NCBI GenBank assembly: GCA_040143965.1
Contig: JASJQH010006967.1
Coordinates: 1-31,109 of the forward strand
DNA length: 31,109 nucleotides
Source: Basidiobolus ranarum
Lineage: Eukaryota > Basidiobolomycota > Basidiobolomycetes > Basidiobolales
Direction of reading: 5' to 3'
Shown here: one piece after another, positions 19,940 through 30,940 of the stretch
Position numbering within the stretch: the first letter of the stretch is position 1
How the letters are laid out: each line of letters opens with the position of its first letter
Program-made: the position numbers and the translations under genes
The notes under the pieces: model-generated
What the model was told of the DNA's origin: nothing
Databases searched by the model: none
What the model saw: only the letters and a program-made list of their open reading frames with translations

Positions 19940-21143
19940 TGGTCCTTTTTTACTTTGCACTCTTCACCTTGGTTTTAGCTCTGATACTATTGTAATCTAC
20001 CCGGCTATATCCGGAACAGCTCTTTATCTTAGAATTGGCTAATCTAATTGACTCAATCCTATACTAAACCACTGATTAAAGAGTTTAGCCCCTTGCACCT
20101 GGTTCTTACTTGAGCCGATGCTTTGAAGCGATACTGCTCTAGAGCTACGGGTGCTTAATGCTACAGGTGATGATTAAATACGATGTGGATAATAGAATTG
20201 AGTGGTATTGAATTATAGCGTGGTGTTGAATGATAGTATGTGTGGATAGTGGCTCTCAGTTCTTGTAGATCACCATGGAAAGATAAACATCGAAGTTACT
20301 TGTTGATCTACATCAATATGTCTTAGGGATAAATATACAATTTATGTGAACTGATTTATGATGCATCATTGAATGGTAAAGATCCTACCCTAAGATAGGG
20401 TTGACGGATTAATGGGTGGATGGGTGGATAATTAGTAAGGTATCCGAGGAGGGTATCCGACTAAATTTACGAATGCATCTATTCAGTTCGGGTATTTTGT
20501 TAGTCCCATCATGGATGTAAGGCTGACACCCAGTGATCATTTGCTGCATTGGGTCACGATCAGTAGGGCTGCTGTAATTGGCTATGTTAGATATCAATAA
20601 CTTTATCTGTATCATAATGGACAGTAAATCAGATTCATCTCTTCAAGCTATGTAACGCAGCTAGATAAATGAAATGTTTATAAAGCGATGCTTACATTAA
20701 CATTAAGTCTATATCTTTCCTGTGTGTGCTTTCTGCATAACTCCACTTTGACAAACTATTGTTAACAATTACTGTTGGGGTTTCATTTATCATCCATTTG
20801 TTTCGTCCTACCATTTCCATTTCCACTTGTTCCTTTTCTTCCACTCAGTTCATAGGTTTGTCGCGTTGTTCTAAAACTTACTCCATTTAATTCTCTCCTT
20901 TTATCCCTTGTAAGCCATACTCATCACCTATCTGATGCAACTTTAACCCTTTAAAACTCAACCTCCTTTGGAATTCTCTTTCTCAACTGATTCTGAACGT
21001 TGTTCTATTAGAGATTGTTCAACCTTTAACCGGCCACGTCAAAGTACCTTCTCCAACCTGTACATTTCTACTTGGTTACTTCGACAAAGCCAGTATAATA
21101 TTCGACCCGCTAGATTGTATAATATTATTAGTCAACTTATAAT
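19940..21143. other. Long intergenic / 5' leader region
   Basis: A 1204-bp gap. Small repeats only: ACCCTA-aga-TAGGGT inverted repeat near 20387-20401, GGGTGGAT twice around 20413-20430, and GGTATCCGA twice around 20439-20461. From about 20750 to 21000 the top strand is pyrimidine-rich, as in fungal promoters and leaders. An ATG near 20934 opens a three-codon frame, a possible uORF. No gene was recognised. Confidence 0.5.
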
Positions 21144-22868
21144 ATGTGGGTAAGAGCTAGCTTGGTTGGTTCCAGTATTGGTCGAAAGAATTTGGAAACT
21201 TCAACCAACTTTACACTTCAATCCACCGAATCCCAACGTAATAATAAGTCCACTTCTCTATATCGTATCATCACCAGACATTTTCCGCATTATAAAGGTA
21301 GTTTATAACTTCCATAGTTTGTCTTGTATCGTACGCTTGGTTGCTTAGTTTTGTTTTTTGCAAATGTTCCAGTTGCCGAGGGTGACGACTATGAAGAGAT
21401 ACGTGAGAATTTTAGTTACCTTAACGAAGTGCTCATATTGTCTATGGATGGAAAAAAATCATCGAAAAATATCGCGAAATGGTGGAAAATTTGGTATGAA
21501 GAAAATGGTGGTGTAAGTGTTTCACATAGAAGTGTGGGTTGAAAAAATGTGGTAATTGATGTTCAATTTCAGTCCATTCTAGTTAACGAGGAGCATCGAG
21601 ATTCTTACTTACGTGATGATACTAGTGGGGATGAATCTTCAGAGCTTTCTCAAAGCTCCATTCCTTTTGAAACTATACTGGACCCTGCTACTACTTATTT
21701 TGTTCAGGAACCTATCTCCATTTGCTATCCTGATGACACTTGCCCTATCGATAATGTTCACATATTACAGCAGCCAAATACAATCGCAACTATTAATCTT
21801 AAAGAGCATTCGACATTGGATACTGTCAGCCTAATCCCCACCATAGATCCACAAATTTTGACAAAAGCTCTCGATCAAGTAGACCAAACGCACCACATAT
21901 CGGGTCCTATAAATTTGGATTTCGAGTCAGAAATCAACAAACATGATGAGCCCTCTTTGGAGTCTAACCAAACTGAGACTTGGTGGTCTTCTCAAGGGTT
22001 GGGAGTAATGGGGAATTGGTTCGACAGTCCAGCCGTAACGAAAAAGAACAATCAAGATATTGGTATTTGGGAGATTCCGATTCAATTGATTGCACTCTTG
22101 ACGTATCCAGTCACAGAGAGTACGATTGCAAAGAAACCGACCTATGCTGGTTAGTTAGCATGACTGATTCACCGCACGCCATATGTTCTATTAATCACTC
22201 TCACATCTAGAACTTCGAGAGATCTCACAAGTATCTCAACGACGTAAAATTCTCTTGTTCTTGACTTGTTATGGGTTGATTATTCGATACGCTTCGTTAG
22301 ATTTGTTTCTTCTGCTACTTTTCATGTCTAATTGTGGTATATTATTCCTTATGAAAAACTCGGCCAAAGTAAATATGCAAATGGCTAAAAGGTAATTGCT
22401 TGTTACTCTCTAATTGGAAATGGTTTTAACGCGAACATCTTTACTTTCAGGACCGTTCGTCAACGTATAAATTGGGCTAAGCAATGGGCAGGTGGTTTCT
22501 TTCGTAAAAATACTTCAAGCAATTCTTCTCCCTCACGCCCATCCAGCATCGTAATATCTTCTGGAAAGCAAACGCCAAGTTCTTCACCAGGCGAAAGTCC
22601 CAAAACCAATCAATCGATTACATATCCTCCAGCAAAGCCACAAAAGCGATTTTTTTTAAAAGGCAAAAATCACACCATTTTGGATATGAGTAATCCTTGT
22701 TCGATTCCGGAAAATGGTTCTTCACAAACTATAGTAAAGCAGAGACGTAGATTTTTTAGTAAATCCAAAGACAAGCCTCCAAATCTACCACCAGTGGTCG
22801 AGACATCCGATATAGAGCCGGTTGATCCTAGATCATCTACGAATCAAGCATCTCCCAGTCGATTGTAA
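21144..22868 (+). CDS. Unrecognised protein with a hydrophobic hairpin-like membrane region
   Basis: Five exons: 21144-21297, 21373-21512, 21573-22149, 22211-22391 and 22451-22868; 489 codons in frame with good splice signals (GTAGTT, GTAAGT, GTTAGT, GTAATT donors). The start is the ATG at 21144, preceded in frame by TAG at 21129. Residues 1-51 are S/T/N-rich. A conserved-looking block follows (GDDYEEIRENFSYLNEVLIL ... NIAKWWKIWYEENGG). Residues about 100-290 are acidic and low in complexity. One long hydrophobic stretch spans 304-338, split by polar R316 and D321, so either two half-spans or a hairpin. A basic block (TVRQRINWAKQWAGGFFRK) then leads into an S/P-rich tail. I do not know the family. 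The pattern suggests a membrane-anchored cytosolic protein, for instance on ER or nuclear envelope; that is a guess. Confidence 0.75.
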
Positions 22869-23262
22869 TCTCCAGACTAGTTCCTTCTCAATTTAGTTCT
22901 TCTGTATCTTTACTATCAAGCCCATTCTCTAGTAAGTCACATGCTGTAAAAGCACATGTAACGATGGCAGTTTGGCCACCTGAGCGTAGAGAATCTTAGG
23001 TAAACTAGTTTGAAGTGAAAATGAGGAATACAAGTTGTATATTTGTGTTGCATGTTCGCATTGTATATGGGTTCTTCTAAAAATAATTCGTTACACGGAT
23101 TCCACTGTTTCATAATTAAATCCTAAATCGTAAATCCATATCTTGATGAACGCTTTACTGGTTTATTCGAATTTAGAATAGCCGAATATGTTATTTATCA
23201 CTTATGTTGTGATCAGTTCAAAAATTGCATTCGTTCTCTACAAAAATATTTAGTTGTGTGCA
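22869..23262. other. Convergent intergenic region
   Basis: A 394-bp AT-rich gap between convergent genes, holding both 3' ends. Nothing else was seen. Confidence 0.5.
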
Positions 23263-24798
23263 CTAGTCCGACTCTATTCGAACACTTCGCAGGTCTTCTT
23301 TTTCAATGTCGGTTGGTAAATGCCTGTATATCTTCAAGTACCATACTGGCACACCAGCTAATATGATCCCTAGAGCAATCGCACCAACCCATAGATCCGG
23401 AATATAAGGGCTATTTGCTGATAATGGCACAACGAAAGGAATAACAAGTAAAATACATACAAGAAAGAAGAAGACGATAGCGATAGACCATACTCGGAAT
23501 GGTCGAGGAGCCTTTGGTTGTCGCACTCGTAAACACATGAGTCCAAATATAGCAACTCCATAGAATATCCATGTTGGAAATCGTAAAATTCCCACCACGA
23601 CATCAAATGCCTGCTCACTGGGAGGTGCGAATATGTAGATACTGGTAATCCCCCAGTTTAATAGAAGCGCATTAACTGGGGTTTGTAGTTTAGGGTGTAG
23701 CTTAAGAAAGGCTTCCTTGAATGGTATATAACCAGCCTCAGCAGCACTTAAAATTATCCTGGTTACGCTATACGTTACTGCACTTACTGAACCGTACAAT
23801 CCCAAACCCAAGAAAATCGGAAGGACTCGACTACCAAAAGTCTCGCCAAATATGATACGAGTATAAATGGCGCTGATAATATCGTTGGAATGGATCGCTA
23901 CTTCGTACGGAATCACAGTGAAGTAAGCAATGTTGGTCAGGATGTACAAAACAGACGTCACAATAACACCGGCTATACCCGCTCGCGGGAGTATTTTCCT
24001 GGCATTATTAATATCCCCCACACTAAATGTCAATATACCCCATCCATCGAATGACCAGAGGATTCTGTACAAAGATGAAATATAATTCCCAAATTGTGGT
24101 GAGGTATTCTTGAAAGGCTCCGACCAAATTTGAGTCTTGGGAACGTCGATAAGTCCGATGAACACGAAAAATCCACAACAACAAAAAATAGTCAAGAGAA
24201 GTAATTTCATCATACCAATAGCAATATGTATCCTTATGGCCAGTTTGATCCGAATCCCGTAAGTTAAAGTGACCAGGGAAATGGCAAGAAATGCAATTAT
24301 ACGACGGATCCACTCTGCCCATGTAATGCCCAAAAATCGGTCTTTACTCTCTTGGGAACCAAGTATTGCATAAAGTATGAATTCTGCAGAGACGGTGGAG
24401 TTAGCAGCAGCAGCTCCGGGTCGAATACATCTAGGAAAAGTCAATAACGAGTTTCTATGTTTTCTGAGTAAACCACGAAATACTCACAATATCATAGTCC
24501 AACAAAATAAGAATGGGATCAGCTGTTTTGTCCATTTGTACACAGAATCCAGGTAGGCTCGTTCCCCACCAGACCTTGGGATCATTGTCCCTAGCTCGAT
24601 ATATGATAGTGAGCCACAGAGTGATACTAGAGAGCCGATAAACCATAAAATTATGGCAGTTCCGGGTGCGCCGACCATGGCTAATATTTGTCCAGGTGAA
24701 GAAAATATGCCTGAGCCAATCATCTGGCTAACGATCATCATAAAGCCTTCAAAGGCTGACAACACGGGAATCCTTTCGATGACTGAAGGGCCTTCCAT
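23263..24798 (-). CDS. Amino-acid permease, APC superfamily, LAT/Mup1-like
   Basis: Plasma-membrane or vacuolar amino-acid transporter. Two exons, 24488-24798 and 23263-24430, with intron 24431-24487 (GTGAGT..CCTAG); 492 aa. The APC signature in TM1 reads SQMIGSGIFSSPGQILAMVG. TM2-TM3 continues with ILWFIGSLVSLCGSLSYIEL and the motif PRSGGERAY. About 12 hydrophobic segments are visible through the second exon, ending near VPVWYLKIYRHL. The cytoplasmic tail is short and acidic/basic (DIEKEDLRSV). The GSGIF form and the PRSGGE loop favour the LAT/high-affinity methionine permease branch over the YAT branch. The substrate is not readable. A TATAAATT on the minus strand at 24857-24864 is about 60 bp upstream of the ATG. 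Confidence 0.88.
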
Positions 24799-25002
24799 TT
24801 GTCAGCATCTAGTCTTGTTTGGAAATCGGTAAGGGCCCAAAGCAGTCTAGTTATATAATTTATAGCATCTCTCATGATGAAACGATTTCCTTTGAGTGAG
24901 GGGTTTCTATACTCTGATTAGGGGCTTCGATGAGATAAAGGTACGGATTTTGTTCCAGGGACTTGAAAATGATAGTGTTCTTTGGTTTAGGGAGATTCCG
25001 AC

Positions 25003-25110
25003 TACTACTATAATAAGAAGTGTAGCTATAATAAAGCGTGTAGCCAGAACAAAAAGCTTAGTTATAATAAAAAGTGTAGCTATAATAACGAGCATAGCTA
25101 TAATAAAAAG
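25003..25110. repeat. 18-bp tandem repeat, six units
   Basis: Six consecutive units start at 25003, 25021, 25039, 25057, 25075 and 25093. The consensus is TGTAGCTATAATAAAAAG. The second, fifth and sixth units are closest to it, and the third is the most diverged. The period is a multiple of three, so a plus-strand frame (about 24896-25153) reads through as repeated SVAIIK-like hexapeptides. No gene is implied. Confidence 0.85.
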
Positions 25111-25224
25111 AAAAGTGTGCTATTATAAAATGCGTACTATAATTGGTGCATGATGTAACCGTTAGTCTTGGCTTAGAGCAATTCTCCGATAATACAGAAT
25201 TGTAATTGCGAAATTACTCACTGC

Positions 25225-25512
25225 ATGATTGGCTTGCCTCAATACGAGAGCCATATGAATCTCGGATGCCACTTCTGGATTGAAAAATCGGTTTCGTGCG
25301 AACAATCTATATCTCCTGATAATATAACGACTCCTATGTATTCCCTAAAGAATATTGCTTTGGAATATTATGATGCTGATTTCTTAAGTGATGGAACATT
25401 TCCATCTGATGTAAAGAACCGGGAAAGCTACATCCAGAAAGAATATTGTGTCAAGTCGCACTATTTTGGTCTACTGGTGTTCCTGTCATACTCCACGTGC
25501 TTGTTGGAATAA
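25225..25512 (+). CDS. Doubtful 95-aa open frame
   Basis: An ATG-started frame with mixed composition (YYDADFLSDGTFPSDVKN) and five cysteines. No signal peptide, domain or flanking splice pattern was recognised. It may be a small gene, a remnant or chance. Confidence 0.2.
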   Translation: MIGLPQYESHMNLGCHFWIEKSVSCEQSISPDNITTPMYSLKNIALEYYDADFLSDGTFPSDVKNRESYIQKEYCVKSHYFGLLVFLSYSTCLLE

Positions 25513-26021
25513 ATCCTGAAATTCAGGCGAACAAAATGAATTACGCCTCTTCTAGCGTTGATGGTGCAATATTTTTCTAATCTAAATCGAGTGATCCAAA
25601 TTCTTATATCAGTTTAGCTTTTCAGATTTCGATCTAGCCAATGTTGGGCGAGTGGATGATTTACATGGAGCAATTTCACACCTCAAAGTCGACATCTCGA
25701 TGCTATGGCGAGAATATCTCTGATTCTATATATACCTAAAGCATTGCTAATAGAGTGGGATTCCTGTTGATGAACGTTCACTGAATTCCAAATATTGAAA
25801 GTTGCTAGATGTGTGAAGTTGCACATCTTACTTGTTTAAAGGTTAATTAGGGTAGAAATCATATTCTTTGAGGATAGAGCAGTCGTGTTTTCTGGAAATA
25901 CTAGGATATCACGCCATACTTCAAAGAATATGAAGCAGTACTCATCGTTATTCTCCACAATAAATTGCTTTCATTGATACATAAAAGGGCCAGGTATCAT
26001 ACCCAAGGGAAGATACTAGCT

Positions 26022-28584
26022 ATGCCTTCCAGAATAAGAACTTCTACCATTGACGAAAACAGGGAGAAGCCCTCAATCGACAACCACGCTGAGAAAAATG
26101 ATTTTGAAGAAATATTCAAATCAGAAGAAAAAGTCACCTCTTCTGACGAGAAAGATCCTGAACTAGATGGAATCCCCGAACTGGTCAAAGAAATTGTATC
26201 AATGGAAGATGATCCGACCCTCCCAACGTTAACTTTCAGGTAAGTAGTTTGCATGCCATGTCAGATATCTTCCATATATAACTAATGCTAGCAAATATCA
26301 GATTCTTTGTGCTTACTATAGTATTTGTGGGTCTTGGTGCCTTCGTCTCACAATTGAGTTGGTTTAGAACGACCTCAGCCCCGTACTCCTTGTTCTTTGT
26401 TCAAATCTGTACTCACTGGGCTGGCAGGTGGATGCATCAGATTCTTCCACCAAAGGAGATCAATATTCTGGGCTTCAAGTTCAATCTCAACCCCGCGCCC
26501 TTCTCCATTAAGGAACATGTTCTTATCACTCTTAGTGCTAGTGCAGGAGCTACCTCTAATTTAGGAGAAATTATCGTTTCGGTGAAGGATTTGTTTTACC
26601 ACGAGCATATGAATCCATTTGGGGCTATTGGTATGTACAACTACAACAAATGAATTCAATATTCTCAATCATTTGGTTAATCAAACTCCAGCTTTGATGG
26701 TGTCTACAATTTGGACTGGATACTCATTCGCAGCTCTTGCTAGAAATTTTCTGATTTATGACCCAGAGCTTGTCTGGCCAGCTGCCTTAATGCAAACTAC
26801 GTTATACCGTACACTACGTAGTGATGGTGTTCTCAATGATAGTTCTAAAAAGCAAATGAAGGTATTTTGGTTGGTTTTGGCTGGAGTATTTGTATGGCAA
26901 TTCTTCCCAGAATATATATTTCCCTTTACCTCGAGTTTGGCCGTTCTATGCTGGTTTGCGCCCTACAATGATAATGTCAAATTCGTTGGGTCTGGATTAG
27001 GAGGCATGGGTGTTCTAAATTTCACTTTAAACTGGTCTAATATCACTAGTTCGATCATGCTCTACCCCTGGTGGACCCAAGTAATAGGATTTGTAGCTTT
27101 CGTAATTAGTGTTTGGATCTTGGTTCCACTTTCATACTTTGGAAATCTATGGGGTGGACGTGACTTCCCCATTATGTCCAATCGTTTGTTTACTGCCAAT
27201 GGCGAGAAGTATCCCTTTCAAAAATTGATGACTGCAGATATGAAATTCAATCAGACAGCTTACGAAGAATACGGAGAAGTCCATATGGGCACTTATAATC
27301 TTTGGTAAGCTAACGGATTGTGATGTTCCCTTTGTGACTCGATGCTTATAGTGATTGATATTTTCAGGATCATTTTCTTTGGATACTGTACATTCATTTC
27401 TGCATTCATGTACATCGGGCTGTTTGCTGGCCCCAAACTCGTGAAAACTTTAAAGCGTCTTTACAGACGTGAACCGCGAGCCGAACCAGACAGGCTGAAC
27501 AAATTAATGGCTGCCTATCCTGAAGTTCCATTCTGGTAACTCCTGAACGCAATGGAATGATCCAGAGACATTTAATTAACTGGTTGATTATTATCCTAGG
27601 TGGTACGCAGTTCTATTTATATGCTGTTTCACTACCATGACCATCTTGATATTCACCCAGGACCTCTATATCCCTTGGTAAGAACTTTGCATATATGCTC
27701 TAAAATAAGGGACTAATTTCCAGATACTTGATAGGTGGACATATGTTGTTGGTGTTGTCATTGGCGGAGCGACAGTCATACCCATGGGGTATATATATGC
27801 AATCAGTAATTATCAAGTTGCTGTTGGAACATTTAATGAATTGGTCTATGGCTATTTGGCACCAGGCACTCATCCAGTAGGCTCACTTGTCTACCGAGTG
27901 GTTGCTGGACAATGCTGGTATCGTGCTCAAACCATTCTTCAGGATCAAAAGATTGGCCACTACATGCATATCCCACCACGCGCCACCTTTTTCTCTCAAT
28001 TATGGGGCAATATAATTGGCATACCCATCAATTATCTGGTCATTCGTTGGGTGATTGATAGCAAACGTGCCTTTCTGGATGGAACCCAAAAGGATCCACT
28101 TAATCAATGGACAGGCCAAAATCCCACCAGCTACAATAATTCGGCAGTCCAATATGGCTTGGTTGGACCCGCTCGTCTTTTCCAGTCAACCATCTACTCA
28201 CCACTTCTATGGGGATTCTTGGTCGGAGTGATAGTTCCTATCATCCTTTACCTCTTACACAAGAAGTTTCCCAAGGGGAGATTTGACCTCTGGAACGTTA
28301 CCATCTTTTCTTCCAACATGGAGATCTTTTACGGAAACGTGTCCAATGGTCCCCTGACGCAAATTCTTGGTGGATTTTTCTGTATGTTCTATCTCTTTAG
28401 GTATCGTCATGAAACTTGGAGAAAATACAACTATCTTGTAGGCGCAGCTGCTGACACCGGCTATAACCTTGCCCTAATGTGCATCTTCCTCTTTTTCGGA
28501 GCATTTGGTAGTGTTGCCATGCCTCATTGGTGGGGTAATGATCCAGTCTCTGTGGAAAAGTGCTATGGATCTAAAGCAGGTTAG
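26022..28584 (+). CDS. OPT-family oligopeptide transporter
   Basis: Proton-coupled uptake of small peptides such as tetra/pentapeptides or glutathione in fungi. Six exons: 26022-26239, 26302-26630, 26692-27304, 27368-27535, 27600-27677 and 27735-28584; 751 aa in frame, the usual OPT length. The acidic N-terminus ends in PELVKEIVSMEDDPTLPTLT, a diverged form of the fungal OPT EVR..DDP motif. Many hydrophobic spans follow. Diagnostic stretches include SNYQVAVGTFNELVYGYLAP, YHM-like GHYMHIPPRATFFSQLWGN and QYGLVGPARLFQSTIYSPLL; the end is AMPHWWGNDPVSVEKCYG. Introns 3, 4 and 5 all split a tryptophan codon as TG|G. ATAAAAGG at 25981-25988 is a likely core promoter element. AATAAA at 28733-28738 is a possible poly(A) signal. 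Family identity is firm; the peptide range is unknown. Confidence 0.93.
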
Positions 28585-29053
28585 CATTGCTGTGTAATGT
28601 CGAATTCTTCCAACAATGAATGCACTAAGTAATGCCACTATATAATGCAAGCACATATCCTCTAATACCAACACTAAATTTTATGGCTCCGACTGTGAAA
28701 TCATGTCGATTCCTATGCATTTACATTAAATCAATAAAACTTATACAGCTTCCACCAATAAGCAATCAATGAAAGCCACACTGATATTTAACTACACTCC
28801 AAAGATTTTTCAAAACCTATTCATGTTTGAGAGCATTAAAGTAAGTGGAATTGGTGGTATCAGGAAATTCAGAATCATGTCATAGGTGCTATATGTCAGG
28901 TTCAAGGGATGCTAAATGCTATCCTCTGTGCATATACTTTATCTATGATATATGTAATGTATTGCCACTGAAAGAATTGAGACAGCTAAAGTTTTCCAGT
29001 AGCCAGTAAGCAAACTACTAGCCTCTGACTAACTCTAGGCCACTATATATATA
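28585..29053. other. Intergenic region
   Basis: A 469-bp gap: OPT 3' end with AATAAA at 28733, then a promoter with ACTATATATATAA at 29042-29054 directly abutting the next ATG. No gene was seen. Confidence 0.5.
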
Positions 29054-29926
29054 ATGCAAAGGTTTCATAAGATGGAGCATTGCAAAGTGACAAAACCTTT
29101 CTGGGAGGCGACCGTTCGCCAAGGCCTGACCATGAAAGAGAGGATGTCTTTAATCAGAGAAATTCCTACGATGACAGGTGAATCGATATCCAATGCATTG
29201 GGAGTTCCGTATGACGTGAGGGCTTTTAAGTGCTATAATATTGCTCAAGCCTTTCTCTACACTACTGTGAAAGAAAGAATTGACGGATCAGAGACGATGA
29301 CAATCCCATATCTCGGAAAACGGTACTTGGGAGAGCGTATGATTAGCAAATATGCTTGCAAGCGTCATCATGACAAGTACTTCTATGATGTATCCATCAA
29401 AGGAAAGGAGGAACAAATTGAGATCGCTCATCGTCTAGTAGATCGCCTAATTGAAGCTCCTACGTTAGACGAATTCATTACGCTCTTAGAAAATGGTATC
29501 ACTGAAGGGTGGGTTCATTGGTCAATTGTGAATAGCAACACCCTGGGTTATTTCAAATCGAATAATAGGCTAATCAACTTGAGTCAAGAAGTTCCTCTTC
29601 GTGCCGACAAACTGAAGATATTTATCCTAGGCTGTACCACATTTTATGGCGAGTCCGATAATTCGCCATATGGAAAAATGGTGTGGAACAATGACAATGT
29701 GCTTATTGTTCCTTCGATAGTTGTATATAAGAGGTTCTTCGAGTCCGAAGATGTGTGGAACAACTTGTATGAAGAGTATCAGAAACGTAGAATGCATCAC
29801 TGTCGTGAAAAGGTGAATCGACATGGTCACTCCAATAGTCTACCTTCCTTCTGGGCATTTGGATGCCCAATGCTGGAAACAATGCAAGGAGCAGTTTCAG
29901 TAGAATTTTTCAAGACTACTGCTTAA
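29054..29926 (+). CDS. Unrecognised intronless 290-aa protein
   Basis: A single continuous frame of 290 codons, the third-longest uninterrupted frame in the last 10 kb. It has no signal peptide and no membrane span. It is rich in charged, aromatic and cysteine/histidine residues (KYACKRHHDKYFYDVSIKG, HHCREKVNRHGHS). A helical acidic run lies in the middle (IAHRLVDRLIEAPTLDEFI) and a beta-like stretch after it (LKIFILGCTTFYG). A TATA-like run touches the first ATG, so the true start may be a later Met (29072, 29132 or 29144). I do not recognise the family. The lack of introns and of a known domain suggests a lineage-specific or acquired gene; that is inference. Confidence 0.6.
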   Translation: MQRFHKMEHCKVTKPFWEATVRQGLTMKERMSLIREIPTMTGESISNALGVPYDVRAFKCYNIAQAFLYTTVKERIDGSETMTIPYLGKRYLGERMISKYACKRHHDKYFYDVSIKGKEEQIEIAHRLVDRLIEAPTLDEFITLLENGITEGWVHWSIVNSNTLGYFKSNNRLINLSQEVPLRADKLKIFILGCTTFYGESDNSPYGKMVWNNDNVLIVPSIVVYKRFFESEDVWNNLYEEYQKRRMHHCREKVNRHGHSNSLPSFWAFGCPMLETMQGAVSVEFFKTTA

Positions 29927-30516
29927 AGCACGTGGGATGTTGTGGCTTGTAATATCTAGTGATTACATTTGTACACTAACTTTAGGTGCTATATATTGTA
30001 ATTGGCTACTTGTCTAAATCTACAAAATACTGCTTCTTACTACAAAAATAATCTTAGTTTAGGAAACTTCTACATTCATTCTCCACCTGGCTCAACTGTT
30101 CAAACCTTCCTACTTTTTGTATAGAATCTTATGGAATAAAGCTTACACCATAGTTGCTGACAAATCCACTTAGGGTTAGGTTAGCTGAGTATTGCCTTAT
30201 AAAAGTTTTGTCTACTTAACAGGTGGGACGGAAGAGAGAATAGCAGGAACTGGACACTTAGAAGATTGCTATCAAAGGCTAGATAAATGATGCACCAAAG
30301 CCATTACTGGAGCTTGCTTTAAAGAGCGATGTGAGAAAAAATTGAAGAACACAGAAATGGCGCCACAGGATCTTGTTTTAGAAGTGTACTAAGAAAATAC
30401 CAACTATATCTTCAAGTTAGGCGAAATACTTCGAAGCAGCAAGAGTATGGTGCATAGTATTCCTATAAAAGAGGGAAAATTTTATTCGAAATGCATTCAA
30501 GCATTTTCTTTTCATC
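29927..30516. other. Intergenic region
   Basis: A 590-bp gap. AATAAA at 30134-30139, a telomere-like TTAGGGTTAGG at 30170-30180, and TATAAAAG at 30464-30471, 53 bp upstream of the next ATG. No other gene was seen. Confidence 0.5.
30464..30471 (+). promoter_or_regulatory. TATA box of the small secreted-protein gene
   Basis: TATAAAAG, 53 bp upstream of the ATG at 30517. Confidence 0.55.
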
Positions 30517-30916
30517 ATGCCTTCCAAGGTCTTCTGTCTTCTTCTTTCTGTTTTAGGCGCTGCAAATCTTGTTACTGCAAATTATTACAACATTTCTTCT
30601 GCAGGTGGTTACATCGACGGAAGTAACATGGTAGGTTCATGACTTTCCTCAAAGTATTAAGGATTTATATTAACATGAAAAAATTCATTCTTCATGCTGA
30701 TAACAAGCAGGTATCCAATTGTTTGATGATTATAGTGACGATCTTACTAGTCCTTTCTTTGCGTAATCTTTATCCCTACAATGTGATCGTGCCAATCCCA
30801 GCTTCATCTCTTTCATGACCAGTGCTGGAATTTTCATGGTTGACTGCCCTATTCCTCAGCAGAGTGGTTACAAAAGTACTTATAGAGCCTCATGCAGCTG
30901 GTATAAGGCTAATTAG
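30517..30916 (+). pseudogene. Small secreted cysteine-containing protein; intact only if a 39-nt intron is real
   Basis: Begins MPSKVFCLLLSVLGAANLVT, a clear signal peptide, then ANYYNISSAGGYIDGSNMV. Intron 1 is 30635-30710 (GTTCAT..AAGCAG). Exon 2 reads GIQLFDDYSDDLTSPFFA and meets TAA at 30764. The same frame continues as coding-like text (FISFMTSAGIFMVDCPIPQQ ... SCSWYKAN) to TAG at 30914, then NGSAGCN to TAA at 30938. Either a very short intron (30763-30801, GTAATC..CCCAG, in frame) removes the first stop, giving 94 aa, or the gene is decayed. Both stops are one C-to-T change from glutamine codons. The TATA box upstream is intact. Function unknown; effector-like secreted proteins look similar. 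Confidence 0.5.
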
Positions 30917-30940
30917 AATGGATCTGCAGGATGTAACTAA

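Larger units (their letters stand above)
24799..26021. other. Divergent intergenic region between two permease genes
   Basis: A 1223-bp gap. It contains the permease TATA (24857-24864, minus), an 18-bp tandem array (25003-25110), a 95-codon ATG-started open frame at 25225-25512 without recognisable features, and ATAAAAGG at 25981-25988 about 35 bp before the OPT ATG. Confidence 0.5.

Noticed and set aside
20387-20401. ACCCTA-aga-TAGGGT inverted repeat as terminator or origin
   Set aside because: Six-bp arms only, no further context; too weak.
24896-25153. 85-codon frame with SVAIIK repeats
   Set aside because: Product of the 18-bp tandem repeat whose period is a multiple of three; no start context or domain.
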